Assembly (NCBI RefSeq): GCF_001591665.1
Contig: NZ_BCVI01000025.1
Coordinates: 1 to 64,000, forward strand
DNA length: 64,000 bases
Source: Neobacillus soli NBRC 102451
GTDB taxonomy: Bacteria > Bacillota > Bacilli > Bacillales > Cytobacillaceae
Reading direction: 5' to 3'
This document shows positions 36,660 to 45,939 of this stretch, piece after piece (positions within the stretch are counted from its first letter, which is position 1; every line of letters starts with the position of its first letter). Below the pieces are notes generated by a model, which saw only the letters and a program-made list of their open reading frames with translations, had not been told where the DNA came from and did no database searches. Position numbers and translations under genes: made by a program.

Positions 36660-36896
36660 ATGAAAAAGAACCTATATTCAAATTTAATTGATATTGCATT
36701 TGGTGAAAATGATTTTATTGAAGGGAAAAGGGATTTAAACATATTCTTTGCTAAGGATAATGATGTATTAGTTGATAACGGAAAATATTACATATTTTAT
36801 AAAGATAGATGGTATGAAGCAGAAGAAAATTATAAATCTAATTATTTCGCAACAACCGATAACAAAAGCTTTTCCAAACGTGAAATGTATGCATAA
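36660..36896 (+). CDS. Hypothetical island protein (78 aa)
   Basis: Directly follows the previous gene with GGAGGG as ribosome site. Aromatic-rich (GKYYIFYKDRWYEAEENYKSNYFATTDNKSFSKREMYA). No recognised family. Ends the plus-strand replication block. Confidence 0.6.
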   Translation: MKKNLYSNLIDIAFGENDFIEGKRDLNIFFAKDNDVLVDNGKYYIFYKDRWYEAEENYKSNYFATTDNKSFSKREMYA

Positions 36897-36933
36897 TACA
36901 ACCACTGGAGGGTCAAGATTGATTCTTGTGAAA

Positions 36934-37245
36934 TCAAGCATTCTCATTTGTCCAGAAACACGTTGAAGTATTTCGGTGATTCCAGAAGCTTGCAGCAATT
37001 TGATTAATGTTGCTGATTTGTTCCCGGTAAACAGTAATTGCGTCGGAAATTTGACTTAGTGGACTGATCATCTGAAGAGAAACGCTGCTCATCATAGCCC
37101 CGATGGATTGACTAATTTCTTGCTGCCGTAAAATTGCATTTTTTAATTCTGAGTTATTGATAAGTTGTAACTAAAAACTTCAAACACTTTCGCCGATTGA
37201 TTGCAATTCTTTTCTTGTTTCGTCATTTAAATAGTATTGCGCCAA
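36934..37245 (-). pseudogene. Decayed helical protein gene
   Basis: From a TTG after GAGAGGTGAG the minus strand reads LAQYYLNDETRKELQSIGESV, two stops, then LQLINNSELKNAILRQQEISQSIGAMMSSVSLQMISPLSQISDAITVYREQISNINQIA. A frameshift then leads to QASGITEILQRVSGQMRMLDFTRI. The long helical, methyl-accepting-like pattern across the breaks indicates a lost gene. Confidence 0.6.
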
Positions 37246-37415
37246 CGATTCTCACCTCTCATCCCAAGTAATACGGATATGAGCAAGGCGGTAATAGTTA
37301 CAAGAGACGGTTTTGTTGTAATTTCAGCAATCGCACCCGATACGCTACAAAAGAGATTTAATGAGTTTTACAATCAACATAATTGATTATGTTCAAGCGC
37401 CAAAACGGCGCTCTT

Positions 37416-37580
37416 TCAACCGGCTTTTTCTCGGGTGCATGACTTTATAATGCTTAAAATATCTTGGTAGGCGAAAATGCAGCCCTTTCGAAAACCGTTT
37501 TCTGTACCATTCTCGTAGTGATGAATTCGGTTTGAAATATAATCTTCTAATAAATTAATTACCAAACTATTTTTTGACAT
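37416..37580 (-). CDS. Small hypothetical protein (54 aa) upstream of the partition locus
   Basis: Starts ATG TCA AAA AAT after a good TAGGAGGATGG site. Product MSKNSLVINLLEDYISNRIHHYENGTENGFRKGCIFAYQDILSIIKSC... The hairpin AGCGCC/GGCGCT (37396-37412) just beyond the stop would act as terminator. No family recognised. Confidence 0.5.
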   Translation of the reverse strand: MSKNSLVINLLEDYISNRIHHYENGTENGFRKGCIFAYQDILSIIKSCTREKAG

Positions 37581-37707
37581 CTTTCCATCCTCCTAAATAC
37601 TACTTTATGATCAAGGAAGGCAGTTTATTACAAAAAGTTTGAATGAATTAGAATGTAAGAGGGCAATTTGGAATGATATTATTAGCAGAGTCTTTATTAA
37701 TTAATAA

Positions 37708-37763
37708 TTTACAAACTATTATAAAATAATTAATAAAAAGTTTAATAATTATTTATAAACTAT
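37708..37763 (+). repeat. Candidate centromere repeats downstream of parAB
   Basis: TTTACAAACTAT (37708-37719) and TTTATAAACTAT (37752-37763) lie in a very AT-rich tract just past the small par gene. The inverse, ATAGTTTATAAA, is at 38912-38923 upstream of parA. Repeats flanking a par operon are typical binding sites of RHH ParB-like proteins (inference). Confidence 0.5.
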
Positions 37764-37766
37764 GTA

Positions 37767-38066
37767 CTAAATCTTTCCTAATTCTTTAAAATATTTCCGA
37801 AGAACCTGGCGGACAAGCTGTGATTTTGGAATCATTTCTTCATTACAATATTGATTAAGCACATCAAGGATTCCTAAATCCAAATTAAATGTTTCTAATT
37901 TCGTTTCCATTTTCTTTTTGGGTCCTCTTGCCTTTTTTTCTTCTGTTTTAAGGCGTTCAAGGACACTCCTTCTTTTTGAAACGATATTATTTTGGTTTTC
38001 CTCTATTACATTTTTTATTTCTTTATCTAATGCGTCTAAATCATCAAATTTACCCAACTGTTTCAT
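37767..38066 (-). CDS. Small ParB-like partition partner (99 aa)
   Basis: Highly charged N-terminal half (DDLDALDKEIKNVIEENQNNIVSKRRSVLERLKTEEKKARGPKKK). The C-terminal half fits a ribbon-helix-helix (ETFNLDLGILDVLNQYCNEEMIPKSQLVRQVLRKYFKEL). It lies 10 bp after parA on the same strand, the arrangement of type Ib partition operons, where the second gene binds the centromere and stimulates ParA. Confidence 0.7.
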   Translation of the reverse strand: MKQLGKFDDLDALDKEIKNVIEENQNNIVSKRRSVLERLKTEEKKARGPKKKMETKLETFNLDLGILDVLNQYCNEEMIPKSQLVRQVLRKYFKELGKI

Positions 38067-38076
38067 CTCCTTTTTT

Positions 38077-38874
38077 TTAGTGTAATTGGTCCAATTTCGC
38101 GATCAATTCTTCTGTGACCCTTTTGAAATCATTCATTGTCTCCTTCGCGTATTTATTATCCATTTCGGATAAAAGCTTTCCTTCATTTAAAGAAGTTGAA
38201 ACAACGTCCGAGAAGCGAATAGGGGAAAAAAAGTTACTTTCTTCGAACCCACTTAAAATGAATTCTTGTTTTATTTCATTGAGTTGCCGAATAATTTTCC
38301 CGTTTCTTGTGGACACTTTATTCGGCACAATTGCATAATCAACATGGAAATCTTCTTTGAATTCTTCTACAATTTCAGCACTTCTTTTTGCTGCTTCTTT
38401 TGAGTCAACATGTATTTCCATAGGAATTAAACAAAAATCACTTGCAGCGATTGCGTAACCAACTATGTCGGAATTCTCAGATGGGTGGGTGTCAAATAAT
38501 ACAAAATCAAACTTGTTTTTCAGCACTTTTGTTTTTGAAGCAATACAATTTAATCGTTTCGCCGGTGAAATGTTTTTCACCGCCCACTTTTCGAAATCAT
38601 CTATTGTTTCATTCGAAGGTATGTAATATATTTCTGTCTCGTTAAATTGGTGAAGCACTTCACTTGGCTGTGCTGTACCTGTTAAATAATCAAATGCCGT
38701 CTTTTGAAATGAATTTCTGTTTTGTAAGAATCCGGTAGCTATTGAACTGTTTTGACACAAATCGATGATACATGTACTAAAACCCAAATTATTTAATGAC
38801 ATAGCTAAGTAACGTGTGAGTGTTGATTTACCTACACCGCCTTTGGTTGATAATATCGTAATGGATTTACCCAT
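38077..38874 (-). CDS. ParA-family partition ATPase
   Basis: This 265-residue protein has the deviant Walker A KGGVGKST at residues 11-18, the A' motif CIIDLCQNSS, and the Walker B-like FDFVLFDTHPSEN. It lacks the N-terminal HTH of type Ia ParA, so it is a small type Ib form. Presence in a chromosomal island points to a plasmid-like or circular stage that needs segregation. AGGAGGT ribosome site. Confidence 0.9.
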   Translation of the reverse strand: MGKSITILSTKGGVGKSTLTRYLAMSLNNLGFSTCIIDLCQNSSIATGFLQNRNSFQKTAFDYLTGTAQPSEVLHQFNETEIYYIPSNETIDDFEKWAVKNISPAKRLNCIASKTKVLKNKFDFVLFDTHPSENSDIVGYAIAASDFCLIPMEIHVDSKEAAKRSAEIVEEFKEDFHVDYAIVPNKVSTRNGKIIRQLNEIKQEFILSGFEESNFFSPIRFSDVVSTSLNEGKLLSEMDNKYAKETMNDFKRVTEELIAKLDQLH

Positions 38875-39349
38875 TTTAATTACCTCCTAAAAGTTATTAA
38901 ATTTATTATAAATAGTTTATAAATCATTTTTATCGTAATTTTGCAAAATCCTTTAATTACAAAAAAAAATGCTCGTTGAACGAGAGCATTCTGTTTCATT
39001 GCACAATTTGAATTTATGTACTATTTGCGTATTTAGCTTTTTTAAAATTCATAAAAGCTACTGCCATCAACAGCATTTTTTAATTACCAAATACAATTTT
39101 TAAGTGATTCTTATATTAAATAGAAAAAAACATATATTCTAATAAAAACGCCTCTAAAAATTTTACATAGGTGGTATGATTCTCAATAAGGGCTATGGTT
39201 TTTTATGGTAAAATTAAATAGCAAGAATCTTTATATTTAGTGACGATACGGCGGGTTTTTTGTGAAAATTATGGAGTATGACTATATTGGCATTATTAAA
39301 AAAATTAAATTCCTTTGTTTCAATGTCCAAAGGAAATGAGGTAAAAGAT
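38875..39349. other. Intergenic region between parA and the STAND gene
   Basis: Contains a copy of the par repeat (38912-38923), a hairpin AATGCTCGTT/AACGAGAGCATT at 38970-38994 that may end leftward or rightward transcripts, and a TATGGTAAAAT-type -10 near 39205. An in-frame ATG at 39278 lacks a ribosome site, so I place the STAND start at 39350. Confidence 0.5.
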
Positions 39350-42300
39350 ATGGATTCCTTTAAGACAGTGCGTGATCGAGATGCTTGGGCGACTATACGC
39401 GGCTATGTTTATCAAGTGGATTTAACAATTGATCGATGGATTGATTTAAAAGATAACGACCTTCTTGAATTAGAGCGCGGTGAGGACGTTGATATTGTTT
39501 CGGAGGCGATTACAAGTACGGGTGCTCAGAGAAATAGGATTTTAGAACAAATTAAACACCGGGATAAAAATATTACATTACGGTCATCTGAAGCAATTGA
39601 AGCGATGGTTTCCTTTTACGACCACTTACAGTATAATACGGGAAAAAAGCTGGTATTTCGTTTTATAACAAACGCAAAAATAAGTACGGAGAGACCGGCT
39701 CTATTTCATGATAAAGTAGCTGGAATTTCTGTTTGGGAAAAATTGCGGACTGGAACTGAAAAAGAGAATAAAATTACAGAAAGACTGAAAAATATTCGTG
39801 AATTTTTAAAGTTGACTTCTCGTCCGAGTGCGATTGGGGTTACTTTGTGGAATAACTGGATAAAATTTATTAAAAAGTCGAATGATGAAGTATTAATGAA
39901 GTTTATAAAAAATTTCGAATGGAGCTCAAGTAATACACCTTTTCAAAGGCTTGAAGAAAAAATACAAAAAAAATTGGTGGATTTACATATTGTTACTAAT
40001 CTGGAGGAAGGGGGTAAACTTTATCGGAAGTTATTCCTTCACGTTTTTAAGAAATTATCACAACCGGGAATTAAAAAGCTTTCCAAGGAAGAACTATTTG
40101 CGCAAAAAGAAATGAATTTCATCGATAAAAACGATATTCAACTATTAAATAATCTTCATGAAATATGGAAAATACTTGATTTAAGAGTACATGACCTTGA
40201 AAATAAAGTTCAATTCCATGTGGAACAGTTTTCCAAGTTTGATGATGAAATTGAAAAATTAAAAACGGAGGTTGGATTTCAGGCTACGATTGATCGGTCT
40301 GTTCAACGACCGGAACTAAATGTTCCTATATTGGATAATGTAATACCTCGAAGTGAGTCTGTTAAGTTATTTGTTGAAAAGTTACAACAACATACTTGGT
40401 GTGCTATTTATGGAAACCTGGGTAGTGGAAAAACGAACTTAGCAATGCTTATTGCTAATGAAGTAGAGGAATGTATAGCCTGGATTCGATTACGTGATTT
40501 AAACCCTAAGCAAGCTGCATTACGTATAGATGATATTCTCGTTGCTTTATCAGGTAAAACTCCAAAGTCTGATTGGAACGATTGGTATAAAGATGTAAGT
40601 GCCACTCTTCCCAGAAACTCCCTGATAATTTTGGATGATGTTCCACGATTAAATGGAGCAAGTCCTTTAGATGAGCATTTAAAAATACTGGTAAGAGCTT
40701 TTCACGAAAAGGGATTAAAGGTTTTATCCACTAGCGCTTATCCTTTACCTATAACACTTATCCAAGACGTTCCAAATGGGATTATTGGAAATCATGAGGT
40801 ACCAAATTTTACAATAGACGAAATTAAGAATATGTTAATTTTATATGGTGCTCCTCAAATTTTAGTAGATAACGAAAAGTTTATAGGTTTACTGATAGCT
40901 TTGACTGAAAGGCATCCTGTTCTCTTGACTGCAGCTACAAGATACTTACAGGAAAGACGGTGGAGCTTAGATAATGATAATCTGCAGGCACTCTTTCAAG
41001 GAGAGTATAGACAAGGGTTAAATGATTTAATTCAAAATGAGCTAATAAATAAATTGGAAGATGAAAGTACCAGAGAATTACTGTATCGGTTAACCTTAGT
41101 CAAAGGTTCCTTTAGTATGCACGAGGTACAAGAGATAAGTCAAATATCACCAATAATTGGTGCTCCGTTTGAAAAAATTAATAAGGCAAAGGGTTTATGG
41201 ATTCAGAATGATACAGCGACAACTTATCTAGTATCACCACTCCTTTATACAATTGGTCCATTAAATCTACAGGCAGAAACTAAGAAAAACACACATTTTA
41301 TTTTGGGAAAAGGCATCATCCAAAAAAGATATATTCATCCAATTGAAGGTGCAAAAGCTATACACCATTTTGTTTCTGCAGAAGCATATAAAGAAGCTGC
41401 GATGACTTTAATTTCTAGTCTCGATCAACTTGAGGTAAACAAAGCGTATTCTGATGAGTGGGGATTTAGTTTAATGTGGTACAGTGCACCCCTTCCTGAA
41501 CAAATGGATTTACATTCTAAGATGCTCTTACGAACAAAACAGATAATGGTCTTAATAAAAATGGAAAAGGATGTAAACCATTTAATCAAAGAATTAGAAG
41601 AAATGATTGAACAAATAGGAAATACAGATTCAACGGCAAAGTTTATTTCCTTATATCTAGCCAATTATTATGTAGATAAAGATCCCCTAAAGGCAACAAA
41701 ATTTTTAATAAAGGGATTAAGTGGGTTTTATCAACCAAATTCGCAATCAGAAAATGATCTTGGTGAATTAAGTGTGCACCCAGTTACAATTATCTGGATA
41801 GCAGGGGTTCTTTTAAAATCTTCTCACGATATTATCGACTGGTTGGAAATGATTAGCAGTATTCCTGGGAGACTATTGGAAGTCGCCTCCAAAAGTGAAA
41901 TTGCTCCGGAATGTTGTATGAAAATTTGTGACCAAATATGGCTTGATGAATTAAACAAAGGTGAAAATGATCGGGAATGGAATCAGGTAATAAATGTACT
42001 GGAGAAGGTTAAACATGTTTCAAATGAATTAGGTTTAACACTATTATGGGCTTGTGCAGTAAGAGCCCAAATTATTGTTTTAGCTGAATACAAAGACGAT
42101 TTAAAAGCTGCAACTTTATTAGCTGAGGAATCGATAAAATTTTATCCAAATGAACCAGTCGTTCGTTTTCTTATTCAAGGTATTTTGGGTAAACAATTTG
42201 TTTTTAAAAGTAGATACTCTGACGCAATTACAAACCTTACTGAAGCACTTAAATCCGAAATCACAGAATATCCTACTGAAAGGATATTTTGTTATATTGA

Positions 42301-43543
42301 GCTAAGTAAAGCTTTCGGTGACGGGAGCCCACAACATGCTATATTTTTTACTCAACATGCCTTGGAGATTTCAAAACAAAATAACATTAATCAAGATGAA
42401 CTAATGGTAAAGGCATTAGGCGAACATATGGTTGCTCTATGGATGGCAGGGGAAATTAATAGGATTTATCCTTATTACGAAGAAATGGTACTTCGATTAT
42501 TAGAGGCTGATAAAAATAAAGATGCCTGGAAAATTCTTTTTGTTGCTTTTGGACATGTTTCTGGGTTCTTGTCGTCAATGATTGCAACAGGAAAACCGCC
42601 TGCTGGAATAAGAGGTGGAGAAGAGTATGCAGCACCAACTAGGGGATTTTTTATTGTTCATCATCCATTACTGGTAAATATATATGATCCATCCAATGAT
42701 TGGTTTTTAGCTGCCCATTTAAGTATGGCTGCAGAGGCGCTTGGGTTTATAGACGAAGCAGAAAAATGGATAGTAAAAAGTTTTGATATAGCTCTTGAAA
42801 GGGGAAATATAAGAGGCATTAGTTTACTTGGAACACAGGCAATTGATTATTTGATCCGCATAAATAATTTTTCGCTTTCTCTTGATATTGCTATAGAAAC
42901 TGAAACAATGTTTGAATTACGTAACCGAGGAAAGGAATATGATGCCAACGCGGAATTAGTTATCGGTTTACGTTCGGATATGGCTTGGGCAATGATAGAG
43001 GAACGTGCAGCTGAATTAGCGGTAATTCCAGCAGTATTAACACTATTAAAAGCTAAGTATAATTCATCTTCAGAAGTTACTGAGTTATCAGAGCAGTTAA
43101 TTAGTACCTGTAAACAAATGCAAATCATATCTCCGATACCAAAATTTTGGAATTCCTTAGCCGAAACAATAGGAACCATTTTTTCTGAAGATTTAACTTT
43201 CAATCAATTTATTAATTTAAGTAAATTTCACAACCAACGTAGTCTGCAATTTTTATGTTATATAGGTGCGACTTTAGTTGCTTTGCCAGCTGATGCCTTA
43301 AAAATTTATAAAGCGTTTGAGCAATTTATAGAAGGTCGATATATAGGACTGGGAAAGTTGTATAATAATAACATACTACCGTTTATTTTGGAATACTGGA
43401 CCACTCAATTGAATAAAAATAGTTTTCTTTTTTCTCATCAAGATTACATACAAACACGGTTAAATGATTGTAGGAAAGTACCCCAAAACCAACAACTTTC
43501 ACAAATTTTAAAAGTTATTGAATTTGGCTTAAAAATACATTAA
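39350..43543 (+). CDS. STAND NTPase with N-terminal Cap4-like nuclease domain (Avs-like defence protein)
   Basis: A protein of about 1397 residues. Residues 1-200 resemble the Cap4/DUF4297 dsDNA nuclease: RDRDAWATIRGYVYQVD, then ERGEDVDIVS (acidic residues 45-48) and EQIKHRDKN (Q-x-K at 67-69). An NB-ARC/STAND ATPase follows with Walker A GNLGSGKT (355-362) and Walker B LIILDDV (425-431). The C-terminal ~700 residues are helical repeats (TPR-like), usually the sensor part. Family knowledge: such proteins detect phage proteins, oligomerise and cleave DNA. ATG 39350 follows GAGGT. It stands alone, flanked by terminator-like hairpins. Confidence 0.8.
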   Translation: MDSFKTVRDRDAWATIRGYVYQVDLTIDRWIDLKDNDLLELERGEDVDIVSEAITSTGAQRNRILEQIKHRDKNITLRSSEAIEAMVSFYDHLQYNTGKKLVFRFITNAKISTERPALFHDKVAGISVWEKLRTGTEKENKITERLKNIREFLKLTSRPSAIGVTLWNNWIKFIKKSNDEVLMKFIKNFEWSSSNTPFQRLEEKIQKKLVDLHIVTNLEEGGKLYRKLFLHVFKKLSQPGIKKLSKEELFAQKEMNFIDKNDIQLLNNLHEIWKILDLRVHDLENKVQFHVEQFSKFDDEIEKLKTEVGFQATIDRSVQRPELNVPILDNVIPRSESVKLFVEKLQQHTWCAIYGNLGSGKTNLAMLIANEVEECIAWIRLRDLNPKQAALRIDDILVALSGKTPKSDWNDWYKDVSATLPRNSLIILDDVPRLNGASPLDEHLKILVRAFHEKGLKVLSTSAYPLPITLIQDVPNGIIGNHEVPNFTIDEIKNMLILYGAPQILVDNEKFIGLLIALTERHPVLLTAATRYLQERRWSLDNDNLQALFQGEYRQGLNDLIQNELINKLEDESTRELLYRLTLVKGSFSMHEVQEISQISPIIGAPFEKINKAKGLWIQNDTATTYLVSPLLYTIGPLNLQAETKKNTHFILGKGIIQKRYIHPIEGAKAIHHFVSAEAYKEAAMTLISSLDQLEVNKAYSDEWGFSLMWYSAPLPEQMDLHSKMLLRTKQIMVLIKMEKDVNHLIKELEEMIEQIGNTDSTAKFISLYLANYYVDKDPLKATKFLIKGLSGFYQPNSQSENDLGELSVHPVTIIWIAGVLLKSSHDIIDWLEMISSIPGRLLEVASKSEIAPECCMKICDQIWLDELNKGENDREWNQVINVLEKVKHVSNELGLTLLWACAVRAQIIVLAEYKDDLKAATLLAEESIKFYPNEPVVRFLIQGILGKQFVFKSRYSDAITNLTEALKSEITEYPTERIFCYIELSKAFGDGSPQHAIFFTQHALEISKQNNINQDELMVKALGEHMVALWMAGEINRIYPYYEEMVLRLLEADKNKDAWKILFVAFGHVSGFLSSMIATGKPPAGIRGGEEYAAPTRGFFIVHHPLLVNIYDPSNDWFLAAHLSMAAEALGFIDEAEKWIVKSFDIALERGNIRGISLLGTQAIDYLIRINNFSLSLDIAIETETMFELRNRGKEYDANAELVIGLRSDMAWAMIEERAAELAVIPAVLTLLKAKYNSSSEVTELSEQLISTCKQMQIISPIPKFWNSLAETIGTIFSEDLTFNQFINLSKFHNQRSLQFLCYIGATLVALPADALKIYKAFEQFIEGRYIGLGKLYNNNILPFILEYWTTQLNKNSFLFSHQDYIQTRLNDCRKVPQNQQLSQILKVIEFGLKIH

Positions 43544-44111
43544 ATATAGTAGGGTTAATAAAGTGTTATAATAGTTCCTTTCGTTCCGCATGCTTCTAGG
43601 ACTAACCCGACAGATTTGTTGAAAAGAAGGAATCACTATAATAAAATAGCATTTTTAAATTCATTTTTGGGGATTTCCTTTTCAACACGAATTAAACAGA
43701 TTAACTAGTGGTCTTTTGTTAAACTAATCGTTGCGAAGTTCAATAAAAAGTTAAAAAACAGCCTGTATCAATGTTTCGTGGTAATCAATGATACAGGCTT
43801 TATCTATCGAGATTTATTTGTCTTAATATATTTATTTAACTTTTAGGTCCTTCTATTTAAAAAATACTGAATAAATTGTAAAAATTTACACATATTTGTA
43901 AAGCTTTGCTTACTGTACTAACCTCCCTAAGTTGAATAGGAATTTGATATATATTCCAAATACTTATTGTGGGAAATTCCTGTGAAACCCCTTCCTAATG
44001 TAAATGAAAAAATATTAATCTGTTTAAAAAAATTGAAAAGGAGGACCAACCATAAAAATGTTAATGTTATTTGGAAAACAATTGTTCGGGAGGATATAAT
44101 AGTTTATTTGT
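43544..44111. other. Intergenic region after the STAND gene
   Basis: A terminator-type hairpin AGCCTGTATCA/TGATACAGGCT with a T-rich end lies at 43757-43801. The block CCGCATGCTTCTAGGACTAACCC (43588-43610) has the look of a mobile-element end, but no partner was found. No gene is supported. Confidence 0.45.
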
Positions 44112-44164
44112 TAAAGCGTTATGGAGGGTTAAATCTGAATTTTTTAACCCTCCATAACGCTTTA
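44112..44164. repeat. 53-bp perfect hairpin palindrome
   Basis: Two perfectly complementary 22-bp arms (44112-44133 and 44143-44164) around a 9-base AT-rich loop. Each arm contains the island 12-mer TGGAGGGTTAAA, extended outward by TAAAGCGTTA. There is no T-run, so it is not a standard terminator. It could be a cruciform, a dimer binding site or a recombination/replication site. Confidence 0.9.
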
Positions 44165-44320
44165 GAAATACATAAATATAATGAAATTTTATTATTGGGC
44201 TACTTAAGTATTAGGGCTGAACGGATATTTGAATAAAAGAAGTCAGAAGGTTGGCGCTGGTCTCATTGATTTAGGTGTAAACTTTTAAAAATTGGTTATC
44301 CTCAAGTAAGAGGTGTTGTA

Positions 44321-44581
44321 ATGAAAATTGAAAATCCACATTTTATTATTGAACCAGTTGAAGGAACTCCATTTGCGGTAACCGGATCTTCAACTGCTGA
44401 TTCGATTGTTAGTGTAACAATTGATGGGAATGTGTGTGAAATATATTTATCGGTAAAAGATGATTGGAAAATCATAGGAGTATTAAGTCCATTAGGTACA
44501 GAATATGATAAAGAAGATTTGAGGCTGAAGCTGCTAAGCCATCCAAAATTACGTCTTCATTATTTAACGGGAGGCAATTAA
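44321..44581 (+). CDS. Small island protein (86 aa), HPKLRL family, copy A
   Basis: MKIENPHFIIEPVEGTPFAV...DGNVCEIYLSVKDDWKIIGVLSPLG...LRLKLLSHPKLRLHYLTGGN. The same plan is seen at 45560 (MKIDDPYFIVEPDKEG...LLTHPKLRLLALVGG), so these are clear paralogues. AGAGGTG precedes the ATG. Function unknown; could be immunity, antitoxin or structural. Confidence 0.7.
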   Translation: MKIENPHFIIEPVEGTPFAVTGSSTADSIVSVTIDGNVCEIYLSVKDDWKIIGVLSPLGTEYDKEDLRLKLLSHPKLRLHYLTGGN

Positions 44582-44593
44582 TGGGGGATTGGG

Positions 44594-44785
44594 ATGACCA
44601 AATTGTTCGGAAAACTTAAGCTAGGAGATAAGGAATATTTTATGCATGATGAACACGACAAGATAGTTTTTAAGGATAACTCAAATGAAGGTGTAAAGGT
44701 CGACTTTTCATTTAGCAAGGACGAAAAAAAAATTAAACTTGCAAAACATGGCTGGCGTGAGTTCTGGACTAAATTGTTCAGGTAA
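44594..44785 (+). CDS. Small hypothetical protein (63 aa)
   Basis: Follows copy A by 12 bp, with GGGGG as ribosome site. Compact, charged (MTKLFGKLKLGDKEYFMHDEHDKIVFKDNSNEGVKVDFSFSKDEKKIKLAKHGWREFWTKLF). Probably co-transcribed with copy A. Function unknown. Confidence 0.6.
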   Translation: MTKLFGKLKLGDKEYFMHDEHDKIVFKDNSNEGVKVDFSFSKDEKKIKLAKHGWREFWTKLFR

Positions 44786-45023
44786 AACCGAATTTGAAGG
44801 TTTGATAAATATTTTATTTAGAAGGTGGAAAAATTAGGATTATTCCATTGGATTAGGTAAATAGTATTTTAAATGTTATCTCGTTACAAAGAACAGCGGT
44901 AATTATTGGGGCTTATCCAAATTTAACTAAGATGAACAGGCTTAAACTATCCGATAAATGCTGACAATATTATTTTATTTATAGAGAATAGTACCTTCGC
45001 AATGGAAACCAACTTTATACATT

Positions 45024-45236
45024 TTATTTTTTGATATTAGGTTCAATTCGTTCAACCTTATCTTTCATTTCATCGAGGCTTGCAACTAGATTAATTAGAT
45101 CCACAACAATCATCAGCTTATTGTATAAATCGTCTTCAATAACCATGTTTAAGATGCCTAAAACTTTGGACTTGTTAAAGCAATTTCTTCCTTTCTTACA
45201 AAGTCAATTATAATTTACACCTCTTTTTAATTTCAT
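45024..45236 (-). pseudogene. Short gene with an in-frame TGA
   Basis: ATG 45236 after AAGGATGG begins MKLKRGVNYN, then TGA, then LCKKGRNCFNKSKVLGILNMVIEDDLYNKLMIVVDLINLVASLDEMKDKVERIEPNIKK in the same frame. A TGG to TGA change is the simplest explanation. The tail looks like a small amphipathic protein of unknown function. Confidence 0.5.
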
Positions 45237-45559
45237 ATTTACCATCCTTTTAAAAATATAAAATAATATGTTGTTAAAATAGTGAAAAAAGTGCTGTATT
45301 CATAATTGATATCACATTCTCGTACCGAATACTGACTACTTCTTTAGAGGAATTGTGAAGTCATAACTACCAAATCAAGAAATAATGTAAATTTGGTTGA
45401 CAAGCAAACAAAAATTGTAAATAGTGGTGGGTTTATTTTTATGGTTAACTCTCCATGGAGAATTTTTTATTTTTAAATATATCAAATCCTAAAGACCATC
45501 TAAATTAAATATAAACGAAATCGAAAGACATCATTCATCATACGAGGAGTGTAGAAGAG

Positions 45560-45820
45560 ATGAAGATTGATGATCCATATTTTATTGTTGAACCAGATAA
45601 AGAAGGTGTACCATTTATTTCTAGTTCCCATAATTTTGCCGATGCGATATTAAGAGTAAAAATCAACAGTATTGAATGTGATGTTTTCGTTCTGACAAGA
45701 GATGGGTGGGAAATAAGTGAAGTTTTACATCCAGGGAATATTGATATGGATTACGAGGAATTACGAAAAGCTCTACTAACTCATCCAAAGTTAAGACTAT
45801 TGGCATTAGTAGGGGGATAA
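45560..45820 (+). CDS. Small island protein (86 aa), HPKLRL family, copy B
   Basis: Paralogue of the 44321 gene with the same start (MKIDDPYFIVEP), core (VLTRDGWEISEVLHPG) and end (LLTHPKLRLLALVGG). GAGGAG lies upstream of the ATG. The neighbours differ, so the gene, not the surrounding block, was duplicated. Confidence 0.7.
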   Translation: MKIDDPYFIVEPDKEGVPFISSSHNFADAILRVKINSIECDVFVLTRDGWEISEVLHPGNIDMDYEELRKALLTHPKLRLLALVGG

Positions 45821-45939
45821 TAAAATTTTTTGAAAAAATAAGTAGAAATAGGGGGTCGAATACTTGCGATTTTAACTGAAGGAATAACCTTAGGCTATTC
45901 CTTTTTTGTATCTTTATCTTTGTATTGAGGGTTAAACAA

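Noticed and set aside
37279..37386. A 35-codon frame (MSKAVIVTRDGFVVISAIAPDTLQKRFNEFYNQHN)
   Set aside because: Protein-like, but no ribosome site and it sits among decayed genes; likely a fragment.
43967..44236. An 89-codon plus-strand frame over the 53-bp palindrome
   Set aside because: No ribosome site; the palindrome makes the middle of the protein an artefact (GGLNLNFLTLHNALE), and composition is not gene-like.
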